From contig OZ241384.1 of NCBI GenBank assembly GCA_965200805.1, forward strand, positions 2,604,001 through 2,668,000: a stretch of DNA of 64,000 nucleotides, read 5' to 3'. The notes under the pieces are model-generated. The model saw only the letters and a program-made list of their open reading frames with translations, had not been told where the DNA came from and ran no database searches. Positions 36,188 to 46,952 of this stretch are shown here, piece by piece; position 1 is the first letter of the stretch, and each line of letters starts with the position of its first letter. The DNA comes from MPNP01 sp026709725. GTDB taxonomy: Bacteria; Pseudomonadota; Alphaproteobacteria; Rhodobacterales; Rhodobacteraceae. The position numbers were made by a program, and so were the translations under genes.

Positions 36188-36465
36188 ATCCTGGCCGGAA
36201 CGGTGCCATTGGCCCCGAGTGCATTCACTCTGGGAACTGCACGAAATGGTCAGCACGAAATGGCCACAGGGTTGTTGCGCCTCGCAAGGACATGGAGGGG
36301 AATGGCACGGATGACGATGATCCGGGTTTCAGACCGAATGACACTTATGTGGAAGAGATCTGCGTCATATGACTGAAAGGGTCAGGTTGGCAGGGCAGGG
36401 GGTGCGGGAAATCAGGCAATGATGATCGGTACTGTCGTGATGACCGATGCTCCATCATCAGGCCA

Positions 36466-39400
36466 TCACCGGGTTTTGGGTGCCGACTCGCCCGGTTCCG
36501 GTTGAGCCGGACTGGTGTCGGCGGGTGAATGGCCGGGGAGGGTCCGGTCGCCTGCGCCGAGGCGGATATCGCCGCTTGCCGGGTAGAGGGGCATGAGAAC
36601 ATTCTGCAGCTGATCCCAGGGCAGCGTGACATCCTTCAATCGGGCCACATCACGCTGAAGATCCCTGTCCTGTGAGACGCGGCTGCCTTTGCCACCGAGA
36701 ATGGCGAGGATGATCCGGCTGGTGCGGGATCCGCTCCTGGATAACCAGACCGGGATCGCCAGAAGTGACGGAGTCACAACAAGAGTCAGAATCGATGCAG
36801 TGCCGAGACCGAACACGATGGCCGATGCCAATTGCTTCCACCAGAGTGCGACCGGTGTATCAACCGTATAGCCACCATTGACGAAATCGAGGGACCAGCC
36901 CAGCATCATTGGCGTCAGGGCAGCGATCGTTGTGATTGTGGTCAGCATCACCGGCCTGATCCGCACTTCCGCTGTGCGAATGATGGCCTCGATCCGGGGC
37001 ATCATCCGCGCATAGTCCTGGTAGGTGTCGATAAGCACAATGTTGTTGTTGACCACGATGCCAGCCAGGGAAACGATCCCGATACCGGTCATGATCACCG
37101 AAAACGGCTGCTCCAGGATGAGCATGCCGATGAGCACCCCGGTCGTTGACAGGACAACGGAAAAGAGCACGAGGAGGGAATTGTAGACGCTGTTGAACTG
37201 CGCAAGCAACACAGCAAACATCAACCCAAGCGCACCAATGAAGGCATACATGAGGAATGTCTGACTCTCTTCCTGCTCTTCCCGATCACCGGTCCATTCC
37301 CAGCGAATGTCCGGTGGTAAATCCGCTTCTTCGGTGAGCCATTCCGTCAGGTGATCAATTCTCTCATTCACTGTGACCGGACGACCCTCCTCATTCGATG
37401 TTCCCCTGTCAATGTCAGCATTGATGATCACATAGCGCTCGGCATTGTGCCGCTTGATCTCAGCCAACTGGCGAACCGGCTTGATCTCAAGGAAATTGCT
37501 TAACGGGACCAGGCCCTGGGATGTCCGCATCCGAAGCTCTTCAAGGACTGACAGCAGACGGTCTTCTTCCGGGAAGCGGACCCGGATCTCTATTTCCTCA
37601 TCCGATGTGCTGGTCCGCAGGGTGTCAAGCAGAACACCGCGTGTGACAAGCTGGATGATCGCACCTACGGTTGCAATGTCGGCATCATAAAGACCCGCCT
37701 TGACCCTGTCGATTTCCACTTCCCAGTCAATTCCCGGCAAAGGCAGGGTATCATCGATAAACGCAAGTCCGACTGTGTTGTCGAAGTGTTCCCTGACCTT
37801 TGCTGCTGTCTGAATCAGGGATTCGTAATTTGGACTTGTCAGCCTCAGGCTTAACGGCTTGCCTTGCTGGGGTCCGTCGGACTCCCGTGTGATATCTGTC
37901 TTGATGCCTGGCGTCACGGCCAGAACGTCCCTGATTCCATTGAGGACATTGCGGGCGTCCTGTGCGTTTTCGCTGAGTTTCTGCCGCTCCTCCCACAGCG
38001 AGAATTCAATCTGGATCGTCCCGACGGTGTCAGCAGGACCGCCGGCGCTGACAAAGTTGTTCAGACCCCCCTCACCGGTTGTTGAGTAGAATGATGAGAC
38101 TCCTTCTGTTCCGAGAATGCGCTCCTCAACACTTCGGACAAGCGCATCTTTTTCCTCAAGGCTCAGATTTCCCCGGGCAAGGACATTGATCGTGGCTCGC
38201 TCGGGTTCGGTGTCCACAAAAAATTCAACGCCATGATTGTCGGCACCGTAGATACGGAAGACCGCAATCGTCAGGATCGCCGTCATGGCCAGGACCACAA
38301 ACGGCATGACCGGGTTGCCAACGATCAGACTGATAAACCAGCCAAAGAGAGTCCGCCGCCGCCGCTTTTCGAGTTTATCCCCGTAGAGTCCGGGGCGAAG
38401 TGAATTGATCGAGATCGCCAATCCGGTGGCAAGGATGACAAACAGAACCACCCCTGGCAGCGATGAATTAATCGGTCCCAGCGGCATGCTGCCAAAGACC
38501 AGTGCCGGATTCAGGGTTATGAGTGCCGCCCCGAACGTGCCCAATAGAAACAGGACAACCAGCCCTGTCCGCATTGACCAGTGCAGGTGTGTCAGCGTGA
38601 GACCAAGAGCAGACATCCTTATCCCCATTCGGGCTGCAATGCCGCCGACGACAGGCAGATACACCAGTGCAACACAGAGTGAGGCTGACAGGACAAAGAT
38701 CAGGGTGATTGGCAATGTTCCCATAAACTGCCCCGGCATCCCCGGCCAGAAAAGCATGGGCAGGAATGCACAAAGGGTGGTTGCTGTCGATGAGATGATC
38801 GGCCAGAACATTCGTTTGGCGGCTTCGACATAGGCTGTCATCGGTCGAGATCCCTCCGCCATCCGCCTGTCAGCAAGCTCCACAACAACAATCGCACTGT
38901 CGACCAGCATCCCGACGGACAGGATCAGACCGAACATCACCATAGTGGAGATGGGGATATTCAGGAGAGCCAGAAAGGTAAAACAGAGCAGGAATGAGAT
39001 TGGGATTGCAAAACCGACCAGCAGTGATGATCGGATTCCGAGTGTGGCAAGCACAACAATCATGACAATCAGGACAGCAGTCAGGACTGCACCCTGCAGT
39101 TGTGACACCATCGCCTCGACCGTAACGCTCTGATCGTGCACGAAATCAATCTTCAGGGCACTGTTGAGATCATCGGGCCAGCCGGACTGAATTGCGTTAA
39201 CCCGGTCACGGACAAGTTGGGATGTTTCAATAATGTTGAAGCCCTTGCGCTTGACAACAGGCAGAGCGATGGTGGTCTCACCATTATGGCGCGCAATTCC
39301 CGTTCGATCCTCGAAGGTTGGATAGATTTCGGCAATATCGCCGAGCGTGACGACCCGCTCACCATGAGTGATGATCGGGATATTGCGGACCTCCTCCGGG

Positions 39401-40104
39401 TTCTCGAATGATGCAGGAACCTTCACGGCGAATGACCCCGATGCTGATTCGACCTCACCTGCGGCGATCAGCTGGTTGTTGCTGTTGACGGCAGTGATCA
39501 GATCAGCGGCTGTGACATCATACGCCTCAAGCCGGAGTGGTTCGACAATGACTTCGACCATTTCTGTTCGTTTGCCGGTGATGCCAACCTCAAGGATCGG
39601 GGCAAGGGATTCGATTTCATCCTGGAGGGTTTCGGCGACTGATTGCATTGTGCGTTCAGGGAGATCGCCGGACAGGACAGCAATGATGATCGGGAAATCG
39701 GCGAGACTGATTTCCGAAACGACCGGGTCCTCAGCCATGGCGGGGAACTCAGCTGCGGCCTGGCTGACCCTTTCCCGGATTTCAGCCAGTGTGGCATCGG
39801 CATCCAGACCGAATTCAAATTGAAGGAAGATTCCCCCATAGCCCTCCGATGCGGTCGATTGCATGTAGTCGAGACCATCAATACCATCCAGCTTTTCTTC
39901 GAGGGGCTTGATCAGCAGGTCTTCACTGTCCTCGGCTGAAATGCCACCAAAGACGGTGGAGACATAATAGCCGGGAAATTCGATATCCGGTGACCCTTCC
40001 TTCGGCAGGCCAATATAGGCGGCCATCCCGACCCCGATGGAGAGGAGCATGACCGCAAGGACCATACGCGCATGGGCGGCAGCCCAGTCAACAATTCGAA
40101 CCAT
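36466..40104 (-). CDS. RND-family efflux transporter, inner-membrane pump (AcrB/HAE1 type)
   Basis: Proton-driven multidrug/lipophile exporter of 1212 residues, longer than AcrB (~1050). N-terminal helix, two large periplasmic porter regions and two six-helix bundles are apparent. The fourth-helix motif reads GMLVDSAIVVVEL, with one Asp and a Ser where AcrB has two Asp, a variant common in other RND groups. The extra length comes from the central region and from a polar Pro-rich C-terminal tail. It is 2 nt downstream of its adaptor gene, forming a two-gene operon with no outer-membrane channel nearby. Substrate unknown. Confidence 0.93.
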   Translation of the reverse strand: MVRIVDWAAAHARMVLAVMLLSIGVGMAAYIGLPKEGSPDIEFPGYYVSTVFGGISAEDSEDLLIKPLEEKLDGIDGLDYMQSTASEGYGGIFLQFEFGLDADATLAEIRERVSQAAAEFPAMAEDPVVSEISLADFPIIIAVLSGDLPERTMQSVAETLQDEIESLAPILEVGITGKRTEMVEVIVEPLRLEAYDVTAADLITAVNSNNQLIAAGEVESASGSFAVKVPASFENPEEVRNIPIITHGERVVTLGDIAEIYPTFEDRTGIARHNGETTIALPVVKRKGFNIIETSQLVRDRVNAIQSGWPDDLNSALKIDFVHDQSVTVEAMVSQLQGAVLTAVLIVMIVVLATLGIRSSLLVGFAIPISFLLCFTFLALLNIPISTMVMFGLILSVGMLVDSAIVVVELADRRMAEGSRPMTAYVEAAKRMFWPIISSTATTLCAFLPMLFWPGMPGQFMGTLPITLIFVLSASLCVALVYLPVVGGIAARMGIRMSALGLTLTHLHWSMRTGLVVLFLLGTFGAALITLNPALVFGSMPLGPINSSLPGVVLFVILATGLAISINSLRPGLYGDKLEKRRRRTLFGWFISLIVGNPVMPFVVLAMTAILTIAVFRIYGADNHGVEFFVDTEPERATINVLARGNLSLEEKDALVRSVEERILGTEGVSSFYSTTGEGGLNNFVSAGGPADTVGTIQIEFSLWEERQKLSENAQDARNVLNGIRDVLAVTPGIKTDITRESDGPQQGKPLSLRLTSPNYESLIQTAAKVREHFDNTVGLAFIDDTLPLPGIDWEVEIDRVKAGLYDADIATVGAIIQLVTRGVLLDTLRTSTSDEEIEIRVRFPEEDRLLSVLEELRMRTSQGLVPLSNFLEIKPVRQLAEIKRHNAERYVIINADIDRGTSNEEGRPVTVNERIDHLTEWLTEEADLPPDIRWEWTGDREEQEESQTFLMYAFIGALGLMFAVLLAQFNSVYNSLLVLFSVVLSTTGVLIGMLILEQPFSVIMTGIGIVSLAGIVVNNNIVLIDTYQDYARMMPRIEAIIRTAEVRIRPVMLTTITTIAALTPMMLGWSLDFVNGGYTVDTPVALWWKQLASAIVFGLGTASILTLVVTPSLLAIPVWLSRSGSRTSRIILAILGGKGSRVSQDRDLQRDVARLKDVTLPWDQLQNVLMPLYPASGDIRLGAGDRTLPGHSPADTSPAQPEPGESAPKTR

Positions 40105-40106
40105 GA

Positions 40107-41219
40107 TCAGCCAGCCTCGTAGCGTGGACTGATGGCGCTTCCATCAGTCACATATTCGTGACCAACGATGATGACATCAATCTGGTCAGGCAGACCCATA
40201 ACCCACATGCCTTGCGCCGAGTCCCGCAGAATATCAACAGGCATGAATTTCGCAGTGTTGCCATCAACTGTCTGGACGCCCAAGCGACCGGCGTCATTCA
40301 GGGTCAATGACGATTTTGGAATGAGGTGAGCATCCACTCGACCGGTATCAATCAGGATTTCAACAGATGTGCCATCCCGAATGGAGAGATCCTCGTTGTT
40401 GACAGTGATTTCGATCCGGAATGTCTTGGTTCCCGGATCGCCGGTTCGGGAGATGAACGTGACGATACCCACGACTTCCCGCCCATTGACCAGAGTCGCC
40501 TCGGCCGGACTGCCCGTTGTGATCCTGTCAACATCGGTTTCCGCAACATACCCGACAAGCTTGATTGGATGGAGTTGTATGATCGTGGCGCACAGACTTC
40601 CCCGTTGCAGGAGGGAGCCGATCTCGGCAGCATCGGATTCCAGCAAGCCATTGAAAGGTGCCCGAATCTGAAGGCGACTGATCTCCTTCTCAGCCTGTTC
40701 AACAGCCAGACGCGCTGTCCGTACGGCAGCTTCGGCAGTAACCCGGCTGGTCTCGGTCCCAAACCCCTCGGCGGCCAGCTGATTGGCCCGATCCGCCCCA
40801 TCCAGGGCATCCTGCAGATTCGTTCGCAGTTTTTCAATCTCGACAATCCGGGTGCCGGGATCAAGTTCGCAGACGATCTGTTCGGCTTCAACCGATGCGC
40901 CCTTGCGCAGGGGTTCGCTGATCACGAGTCCGGAGATCTCGGACTGCAATTCGACAAACCGCGCTGCCTGGGTTGTTCCGCGCAGGGGAATGCCGGTCGG
41001 TACAGCCTGGGCTGCCGATGTCAGGGCAACAACCGGAACAACGCCGGCTCCGATCGCGCTGCCTGCCGGCTCCGCTTCCGGTGTTTCATCACGCTCGACA
41101 ACGACCCCCTCTCCGGCAGGCGCGCGACCCACCAGTGAAAAGACCGCATCCCGCTTCAAAATCAACGCGCCAAGGCTGATCGCCACAAGGGCTGCTACGA
41201 ATATCGGAATAATACGCAT
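40107..41219 (-). CDS. RND efflux adaptor (periplasmic membrane fusion protein)
   Basis: HlyD/AcrA-type adaptor of 370 residues linking the RND pump to an outer-membrane channel. An N-terminal membrane anchor (IIPIFVAALVAISLGALIL) is followed by the split lipoyl/barrel-sandwich region (VELQSEISGLVISEPLRKGASV and LQIRAPFNGLLE), an alpha-hairpin (RTNLQDALDGADRANQLAAEG) and beta-barrel domains (KLVGYVAETDVDRI). No lipobox Cys. Transcribed just ahead of the pump gene. Confidence 0.93.
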   Translation of the reverse strand: MRIIPIFVAALVAISLGALILKRDAVFSLVGRAPAGEGVVVERDETPEAEPAGSAIGAGVVPVVALTSAAQAVPTGIPLRGTTQAARFVELQSEISGLVISEPLRKGASVEAEQIVCELDPGTRIVEIEKLRTNLQDALDGADRANQLAAEGFGTETSRVTAEAAVRTARLAVEQAEKEISRLQIRAPFNGLLESDAAEIGSLLQRGSLCATIIQLHPIKLVGYVAETDVDRITTGSPAEATLVNGREVVGIVTFISRTGDPGTKTFRIEITVNNEDLSIRDGTSVEILIDTGRVDAHLIPKSSLTLNDAGRLGVQTVDGNTAKFMPVDILRDSAQGMWVMGLPDQIDVIIVGHEYVTDGSAISPRYEAG

Positions 41220-41312
41220 CTTCAGACCATCCTAACCATGTCAGGATATAGGTTCTATAAATCCAATAGCAAGATTGGTGAACACAGGGAGCTGATTTAT
41301 GGCCAATCATAT

Positions 41313-41956
41313 TCACTTTTGTCGGACTTCACGACGCTTGGTGAGGTCGATCCCCACAACCTGAATGTTCTCTATGGCCCCCTTGAATTCGTCAGATGTT
41401 GCAAGAAGCTCAACGCCATATGCCCGCAAGGCTTCGATCAGGTCTTCAAAACCGACATGTTTTCCGTTGGGATTTACCCAATGGCTCTTCTCCCCGTGAG
41501 AGACGAGGAGGAAGGGTGTGATCCCCGTATGGCTGACTCGGAAATCTGCAAGTCCCTGACCATGCTGGCCTGATCGCAGCCTCCTGAGGGCCAGGCGCAT
41601 TTGGGACAGACACACTGAAGTTGCTGACCGACCCCAATGGTCGATGAGGAGGAGTGGCCCTCAAGATCGTGGATGCCATCTTGATGGAGACTGTCTGCAA
41701 GACGCAAAAAGGCGGCCTTGCTGTCCTCGCGCAATCTGCTGCATTGATGCCGGATTTCATATGTCTTGCCCGTTCCTGCGGAAGACAAGAGAACAACACG
41801 GTGCTGGTCGAGTATGTCCGGCCAAGCCGGAAGTGGGGGATTGTTCCACGCGATCTGTAGATCAATTCTTTCCTTCGCAACGTCATCCGTGCCGAGCTCA
41901 ACAAATTGTCGGTTCGGTTCAATATAGTCGATGGAGTCATTCATTGCGTAGATCAA
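41313..41956 (-). pseudogene. Remnant of a NACHT/STAND-like NTPase gene
   Basis: The minus-strand frame from 41956 encodes an N-terminal piece with PNRQFVELGTDDVAKERIDL and a P-loop RVVLLSSAGTGKTYEIR, as at the start of large NACHT-like NTPases. It then degenerates (SSSSTIGVG...) without Walker B. A second minus-strand frame, 41313-41615, encodes WVNPNGKHVGFEDLIEALRAYGVELL... and may be another protein fragment fused by deletion. I see no complete gene. Confidence 0.5.
41518..41565. repeat. 48-bp interspersed repeat, copy 2
   Basis: Begins GTGATCCCCGTATGGC, matching 26092-26140 at about 41 of 48 positions. It lies at the junction of the two NTPase-region fragments. Confidence 0.5.
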
Positions 41957-42160
41957 TCAATGTCCGGTGCCGTGATCGTGCAGGAACTTGGCAAGTTTAC
42001 TGAAAAGATTGGGGCACTCGCGTTTGGATGAAGAACGGTCATTGACTGTCATTTTTCCAGAGTTGGGATTATACCAAATTCCCAATAGCCTGTTCATCCA
42101 TCCATGCGAAGGACCAAGAAAGGAGAACATCTGTGCGGATCACCTTCCTGGAGACACACC

Positions 42161-43735
42161 ATGACCCGTAAGTCTCTGCCCATCGGCATCCAGGACTTCG
42201 CCAGACTGCGGCAGACTGACAGCTACTACGTCGACAAGACCCCCCTGATCCGGGACCTGATCGAGCGGGGTGACCACTACTTCCTCTCCCGCCCCCGCCG
42301 CTTCGGCAAGAGCCTTTTGGTGGACACGCTCCGGGCCCTCTTTGCGGGACAGGAGGCCCTGTTCCGGGGCCTGGCCATCCATGACCACTGGGACTGGTCG
42401 GTCACCCACCCCGTTCTGCGGCTGAGCTTTGACAGGAAATATGAGGAGCCCGAGGATATCGAGCGCAATGTCGCCAATCAGCTCGGTCTGATCGAACATG
42501 CAGCCGGACTGGATCCGCCGAACAGTGCGGACGCAGCCCCCGAGCGCCTGCAAACCCTTCTCTACCGCCTTCATCACAAGACGGGCCAGCGCGTCGTGAT
42601 CCTCGTCGACGAATACGACAAGCCGATCCTCGATGCGCTCCACGACCCCGACCGGGCCCGCGCCAACCGGGAGGCCCTGCGCGGCATCTACGGCATCATC
42701 AAGGACAGCGCCGCCCATGTCCGCTTCGTCCTTGTCACTGGTGTCAGCATGTTCTCCAAGGTCAGCCTGTTCTCCGATCTCAACAATCTCGACGACATCA
42801 GCCTGGACCCACATTTTGCCGCCATCTGCGGCTACACCGACGCCGATCTCGACACGGTGTTCGCGCCTGAGCTTGACGGACTGGACCGGGACGCCATCCG
42901 GCACTGGTACAACGGCTACAGCTGGCGGGGGGAGGAGCGGCTCTACAACCCCTTCGATGTGCTGCTTCTCCTGCGGAAACGGGAGTTCCGCCCCTACTGG
43001 TTCGAGACCGGCTCACCGACCTTCCTCTTCGAGACCCTCAAGGCCAGGTCGGTCGGCCCCATGGAGCTGGAGGGATGCCTGGCCGACCGGTCCCTGGTCT
43101 CGAGGTTCGATGTGGGTGACATCAGTGCCGAGGCGTTGTTGTTCCAGACGGGATACCTCACCATCGTTGATGAACAGAGCGACGGCTTCGACACCCTCTA
43201 CAAGCTGGACTATCCCAATCAGGAGGTCAGGGTCAGTCTGAACCGGGGATTGCTGGCCCATCTGAGTCCGAAGAACCAGCTGCCAGCGGATGAGGGCCGT
43301 GATCTCTGCACCCGTCTCGAGACAGGTGACATCACCGGCTTCGCCGCCACCCTCAGGGCCTACCTGTCGAGCATTCCCTACCAGTGGCACGCCACAGGCG
43401 ACCTCGCCCGCTACGCGGCCTGGCATGCCGGTCTCCTGCACATGGCCTTCCGGGCGGTCGGGGTGGAGGTGCGGGCGGAAGAGGCCTCCGGCCATGGCCG
43501 CGCCGACATGGTGGTGCGGACCGGCGGGCAGGTGTTTGTGCTGGAGTTCAAGGTGGCGGACAGTGCGGATGCCGCTGACGCCGCACTGGATGCGGCCTTC
43601 ACCCAGATGCGGGAGCGGGGGTATGCGGAGGGATACCGGGACCATGACGGGCCCGTCCATCTCGTTGCCATCGCCTGCGGGCGGGAGGCGCGCAACCTCT
43701 TGGAGGTGAGGGCGGAGCCGACCGTTATCACGTGA
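42161..43735 (+). CDS. AAA-ATPase-like / PD-(D/E)XK nuclease-superfamily protein
   Basis: 524 residues of the widespread AAA-like + DUF1703 family. The N-terminus reads SLPIGIQDFARLRQTDSYYVDKT, with degenerate Walker A RPRRFGKS (44-51) and Walker B VVILVDE (145-151). The C-terminal nuclease-type core has GRAD (446-449) and VLEFK (460-464). The ATG at 42161 has GGAG upstream. Codon use is markedly more C-ending than in the flanking genes, suggesting separate origin. Such genes are multi-copy in some symbionts and host-associated bacteria; function is unknown. Confidence 0.85.
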   Translation: MTRKSLPIGIQDFARLRQTDSYYVDKTPLIRDLIERGDHYFLSRPRRFGKSLLVDTLRALFAGQEALFRGLAIHDHWDWSVTHPVLRLSFDRKYEEPEDIERNVANQLGLIEHAAGLDPPNSADAAPERLQTLLYRLHHKTGQRVVILVDEYDKPILDALHDPDRARANREALRGIYGIIKDSAAHVRFVLVTGVSMFSKVSLFSDLNNLDDISLDPHFAAICGYTDADLDTVFAPELDGLDRDAIRHWYNGYSWRGEERLYNPFDVLLLLRKREFRPYWFETGSPTFLFETLKARSVGPMELEGCLADRSLVSRFDVGDISAEALLFQTGYLTIVDEQSDGFDTLYKLDYPNQEVRVSLNRGLLAHLSPKNQLPADEGRDLCTRLETGDITGFAATLRAYLSSIPYQWHATGDLARYAAWHAGLLHMAFRAVGVEVRAEEASGHGRADMVVRTGGQVFVLEFKVADSADAADAALDAAFTQMRERGYAEGYRDHDGPVHLVAIACGREARNLLEVRAEPTVIT

Positions 43736-43741
43736 AGGGTT

Positions 43742-44041
43742 TCAATCCCGAGTCGGACAGATCGTACGCCTGATCGCGCCATTTGCGTCCGATGCCCGCA
43801 TCGAGCGCCCCAGCACCCATCCCTTCGGCAAGATCAGACAGCGGGCCGCAAACCAACCGAAATGGGGATAATCGCCACTCAGCCAGTCCAACTCGTCCAG
43901 ATCCGCGGCATCAAGGACTGGCTCGAACATGAGAATCAAATCGTGCAGACTGACAAGAAGTGCTTCCTCTCCTCCGCGCTTTAGCGATGTGGAAACTTTG
44001 ATATCAATTGTTCCGACTGCCTTGAGAGTTTGTGGGGTCAT
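43742..44041 (-). CDS. Hypothetical protein
   Basis: 99 residues starting MTPQTLKAVGTIDIKVS, with ribosome site AAAGGA 7 nt upstream, which favours a real gene over the longer in-frame start at 44152. Composition is protein-like (LVSLHDLILMFEPVLDAADLDELDWLSGDY) with no signal peptide or membrane helix. I do not recognise the family. It is convergent with the AAA-like gene, ending 6 nt from its stop. Confidence 0.5.
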   Translation of the reverse strand: MTPQTLKAVGTIDIKVSTSLKRGGEEALLVSLHDLILMFEPVLDAADLDELDWLSGDYPHFGWFAARCLILPKGWVLGRSMRASDANGAIRRTICPTRD

Positions 44042-44848
44042 GTGCAATCCTTTCGTATCCTCAGACACAAAACGCAATGTCCGGCAGTTGCTCAAATCAG
44101 CGAACCAATTCTCCGAACCCACCGCCGGTGCCCATCTCTCCCGGATCCCCACCCGGATGCGTCCACCAGTCCTCCCCCTGGGTCAGCACCGGGGTTGCCG
44201 GCCCTGCGTGGTGCACAGGACGACCCGCCCCATTGATGATGATGGCACACATGCCCCTTCCTCCCCGGTTGCATCCGCACCCGGTATCATGCACGGAAGG
44301 GGGCGATGCCGCCATGGGGCGTGATGGTTCGGGAATCGAATGTGATGGTGAGGGAATGCACGGTTCTGTATCGTATTGCTCGCACCCGGTGGGTGATGTT
44401 GACTTTTCATGAGTCGGTGCCACGACGGGCTCAGATTCAGGAATTGACCGGCCCTTTTCTCTTTTCTGATCGCTGATGCGGGACCTCGTCAAGGGGAGAC
44501 GGAGGGGCGGGAAATCGCCGAGGGCTGCAACCGGATGACCCGCAGCAGCATTGTGGTCCGGAACTGCCCCCGGCTCACCCGAAAACCTGGCACGATTGAC
44601 GGCGCGCGGGCCCGCGGACCCTGCTCATGGAAATGGAAAACCGATCACCCGTGTCATGGGGGCATGTCAACATGCTGGGTGAATACGATTTGCCGGGGAA
44701 GCTGCATGATGCTTCTGGTCTCTCCCCGAAATCAGGGACGGTGCCTATCATTTCGTTTCCGGGCTTGTTGAAGATTGGTGGCACCGACGTTACGTCTAGG
44801 GTTTTGTTCCTGTATTCGGCAGGCAACTGCGGGGGCAGGAGCAGGTCA
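44042..44848. other. 0.8-kb region without recognisable gene
   Basis: Between the hypothetical gene and the large ATPase-TPR gene. Frames are open on both strands (for example 44097-44492 minus) but none has a ribosome site or familiar sequence. It presumably holds the promoter of the downstream gene. Confidence 0.45.
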
Positions 44849-45750
44849 ATGACGATCACTGCAAGAAAATACAATCCTGGCTTTCTCTCCACCGATGAGC
44901 CTGTCACGAATTTTTGCGTCCGGAAAAACAAGTACAAATCCCTGCTCGAAGCACTTCGTGAATGTTCAGGCAGCGCGAACACCCACCAGATTGTGATCGG
45001 GCCACGCGGCAGCGGGAAGACGAGTCTCCTGCTGCGCGTGAATGCAGAGATCATTCGGGATCCCGACCTTGCGACACGCTTTTTTCCGGTTGTCTTCGCT
45101 GAGGAGAGCTATGAGGTCTCAACCGCCGGGGAGTTTTGGCTGGAGGGCCTGACGCGGCTGGCCGAGCAGGCGCTCCACAAGTATGGTGAAGTCAACTTGC
45201 GGCACACTGTTGAGGATCTGCGAACGATCCAGGACGATCGGGCGCTGGAAGATCGGTGTCTTGGCGCATTGCTGGATTTTGCCGACGAGCAAAACAGGCG
45301 CATTGTCCTGATTGTCGAGAATCTGAACATGATGTTCGGGGATATAAGTGACAGGGACGCAGGCTGGCGATTGCGAAAGATATTGCAGACCGAACCGCGT
45401 ATTGTTCTCCTTGCAAGTGCAACAAGTCGGTTTGATCAAATGAGCAACCCGCAGGAGGCACTTTACGAACTTTTTCGGGTCATTCATCTGTTCCCCCTCA
45501 ACAAGGATGATTGCGCAACATTGTGGCGAACGGTGTCGGGGCAGGAGCGGGCAGTGCAGACGATCCAGGCATTGCGTATCCTGACCGGAGGAAGCCCAAG
45601 ACTGCTGACGATCCTGGCCCGGTTCGGTGGCAATCTGTCATTTTCCGGGTTGATGGCCGACCTTCTTGATCTGGTCGATGATCATACAGAGTATTTCAAA
45701 AGCCACCTTGAAGCACTCCCGCCACAGGAGCGCAAGGTATACCTCGCGCT
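44849..45750 (+). pseudogene. ATPase-TPR gene, N-terminal part (ATPase domain) before frameshift
   Basis: First part of a large gene spanning 44849-49325. The start is ATG with GGAG 7 nt upstream. It encodes MTITARKYNPGFLS, Walker A GPRGSGKT (51-58), a Walker B-like VLIVENLNMM, sensor-like ASATSRFD and LTGGSPRLL, i.e. a STAND/AAA-type regulatory ATPase. The frame is lost at CTTGGCC (45750-45755); with one G fewer it reads VYLALAGLWKPTSAREIADRA into the next part. The unshifted frame stops at 46009. Relatives occur in several phyla; function unproven. Confidence 0.85.
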
Positions 45751-46950
45751 TGGCCGGTCTCTGGAAGCCGACAAGCGCACGCGAGATCGCCGACAGGGCC
45801 AGAATTCAGACAAGCCAGTGCAGTGCCCAGTTAACCCGTTTGATCGACAGGGGTGCGGTCGAGGTGAGTGGCGGCAGTACACGACGAAAGCTCTATTATC
45901 TGACCGAGCGCCTTTACAATATCTACTATCTGATGCGCCGTGCACGCGGTCCTGCACCGCTGATCGATGCACTGATCCGCTTCATGGAGGCGTATTACTC
46001 CACCGATGAATTGAAGACCTTTGTTGCCCGCATGGCACAAGAGGCCCTGGGGTCCGATGGCGATGCGATGCCGCTCCATCAAATGGCACTTGAACGGCTC
46101 TTTCGGCTTCCGTCGCTTAAAGCGCATCGTGAAGAGATGCTATCGCATTCATCGCAAGTCTTTGCGGATGCACATGGCGAGGCTGTAGCGGACCGGACAT
46201 CGTCAATCGTGCAAGGTCTCATCAATACAGCGCTGGAGAACACGGAGTGCGGTCGGTCTGAGAGTGCCATCGCGGATTGGGAGAGGGTTGTCCAGGAATG
46301 CGAACAGGGCACTATGCCGGTCGATGTCGAACTGATGGGACTGGCACTCATCAGGAAGGGAAACGTCCTGTTTCGATTGGGAAGAGTGGAGGAGGCGCTT
46401 GCGGAATGGGATGATGTGATTCGACGGTTTGATACAGGACAAAGCGAAAACGAACATAAGGCAATAGCAGCAGCACTTATGTGCAAGTACGAAATATTTA
46501 ACAAAATGGACCGTTACGCAGAAGCATTGGCATCCTGTAACGAAGTGATTCGACGTATCGGCAATTGTTTGACACCGGAACTCCAAAAACTCCTGGCCGG
46601 TGCGCTTTTGGGCAGGATCGTTTCGCTGCATGATCTGAACCGGTATCATGAAGTCCTCAAGGCATGTGACGAGATGCGGGAGCGCTTTGACAGGAGCGGT
46701 TTATCGGCATTTCAGGAAGAGTTGGCAGTGGCAATGCTTGCACACACCACCGCACTCCTCGCTCTGAACAGAGTCGATGATGCAATCAGGACATGGAGCA
46801 CTCTGGCGGAACGTTGCGGGGCGGATGACTCTGCTCGCATCATCAGGCTCGTGGCATCAGGACCGATAGATATCAGCACGGCACTGTTCGAGTCGGAGCA
46901 ATATGCGGATGCACTCACCCTCCTTGACCGGGTCGTAAATAAGTATGAAC
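45751..46950 (+). pseudogene. ATPase-TPR gene, middle part (winged helix and first TPRs)
   Basis: Continues the same protein after a one-base shift. It begins with a winged-helix domain (SAREIADRARIQTSQCSAQLTRLIDRGAVEV), then a helical region and TPR-like helix pairs (ALIRKGNVLFRLGRVEEALAEWDDVIRRF and similar). It is cut at codon Leu of KYEL by an insertion sequence whose left end starts at 46953. The interrupted frame then runs on into the insertion to a stop at 47315. Confidence 0.85.
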
Positions 46951-46952
46951 TA

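Noticed and set aside
26624..44260. Short similarity between 26.68 kb and the reverse complement of 44.17 kb (CAGGGGGAGGA-type string)
   Set aside because: Limited to about 20 bases in two G+C-rich regions and not extended; probably chance.
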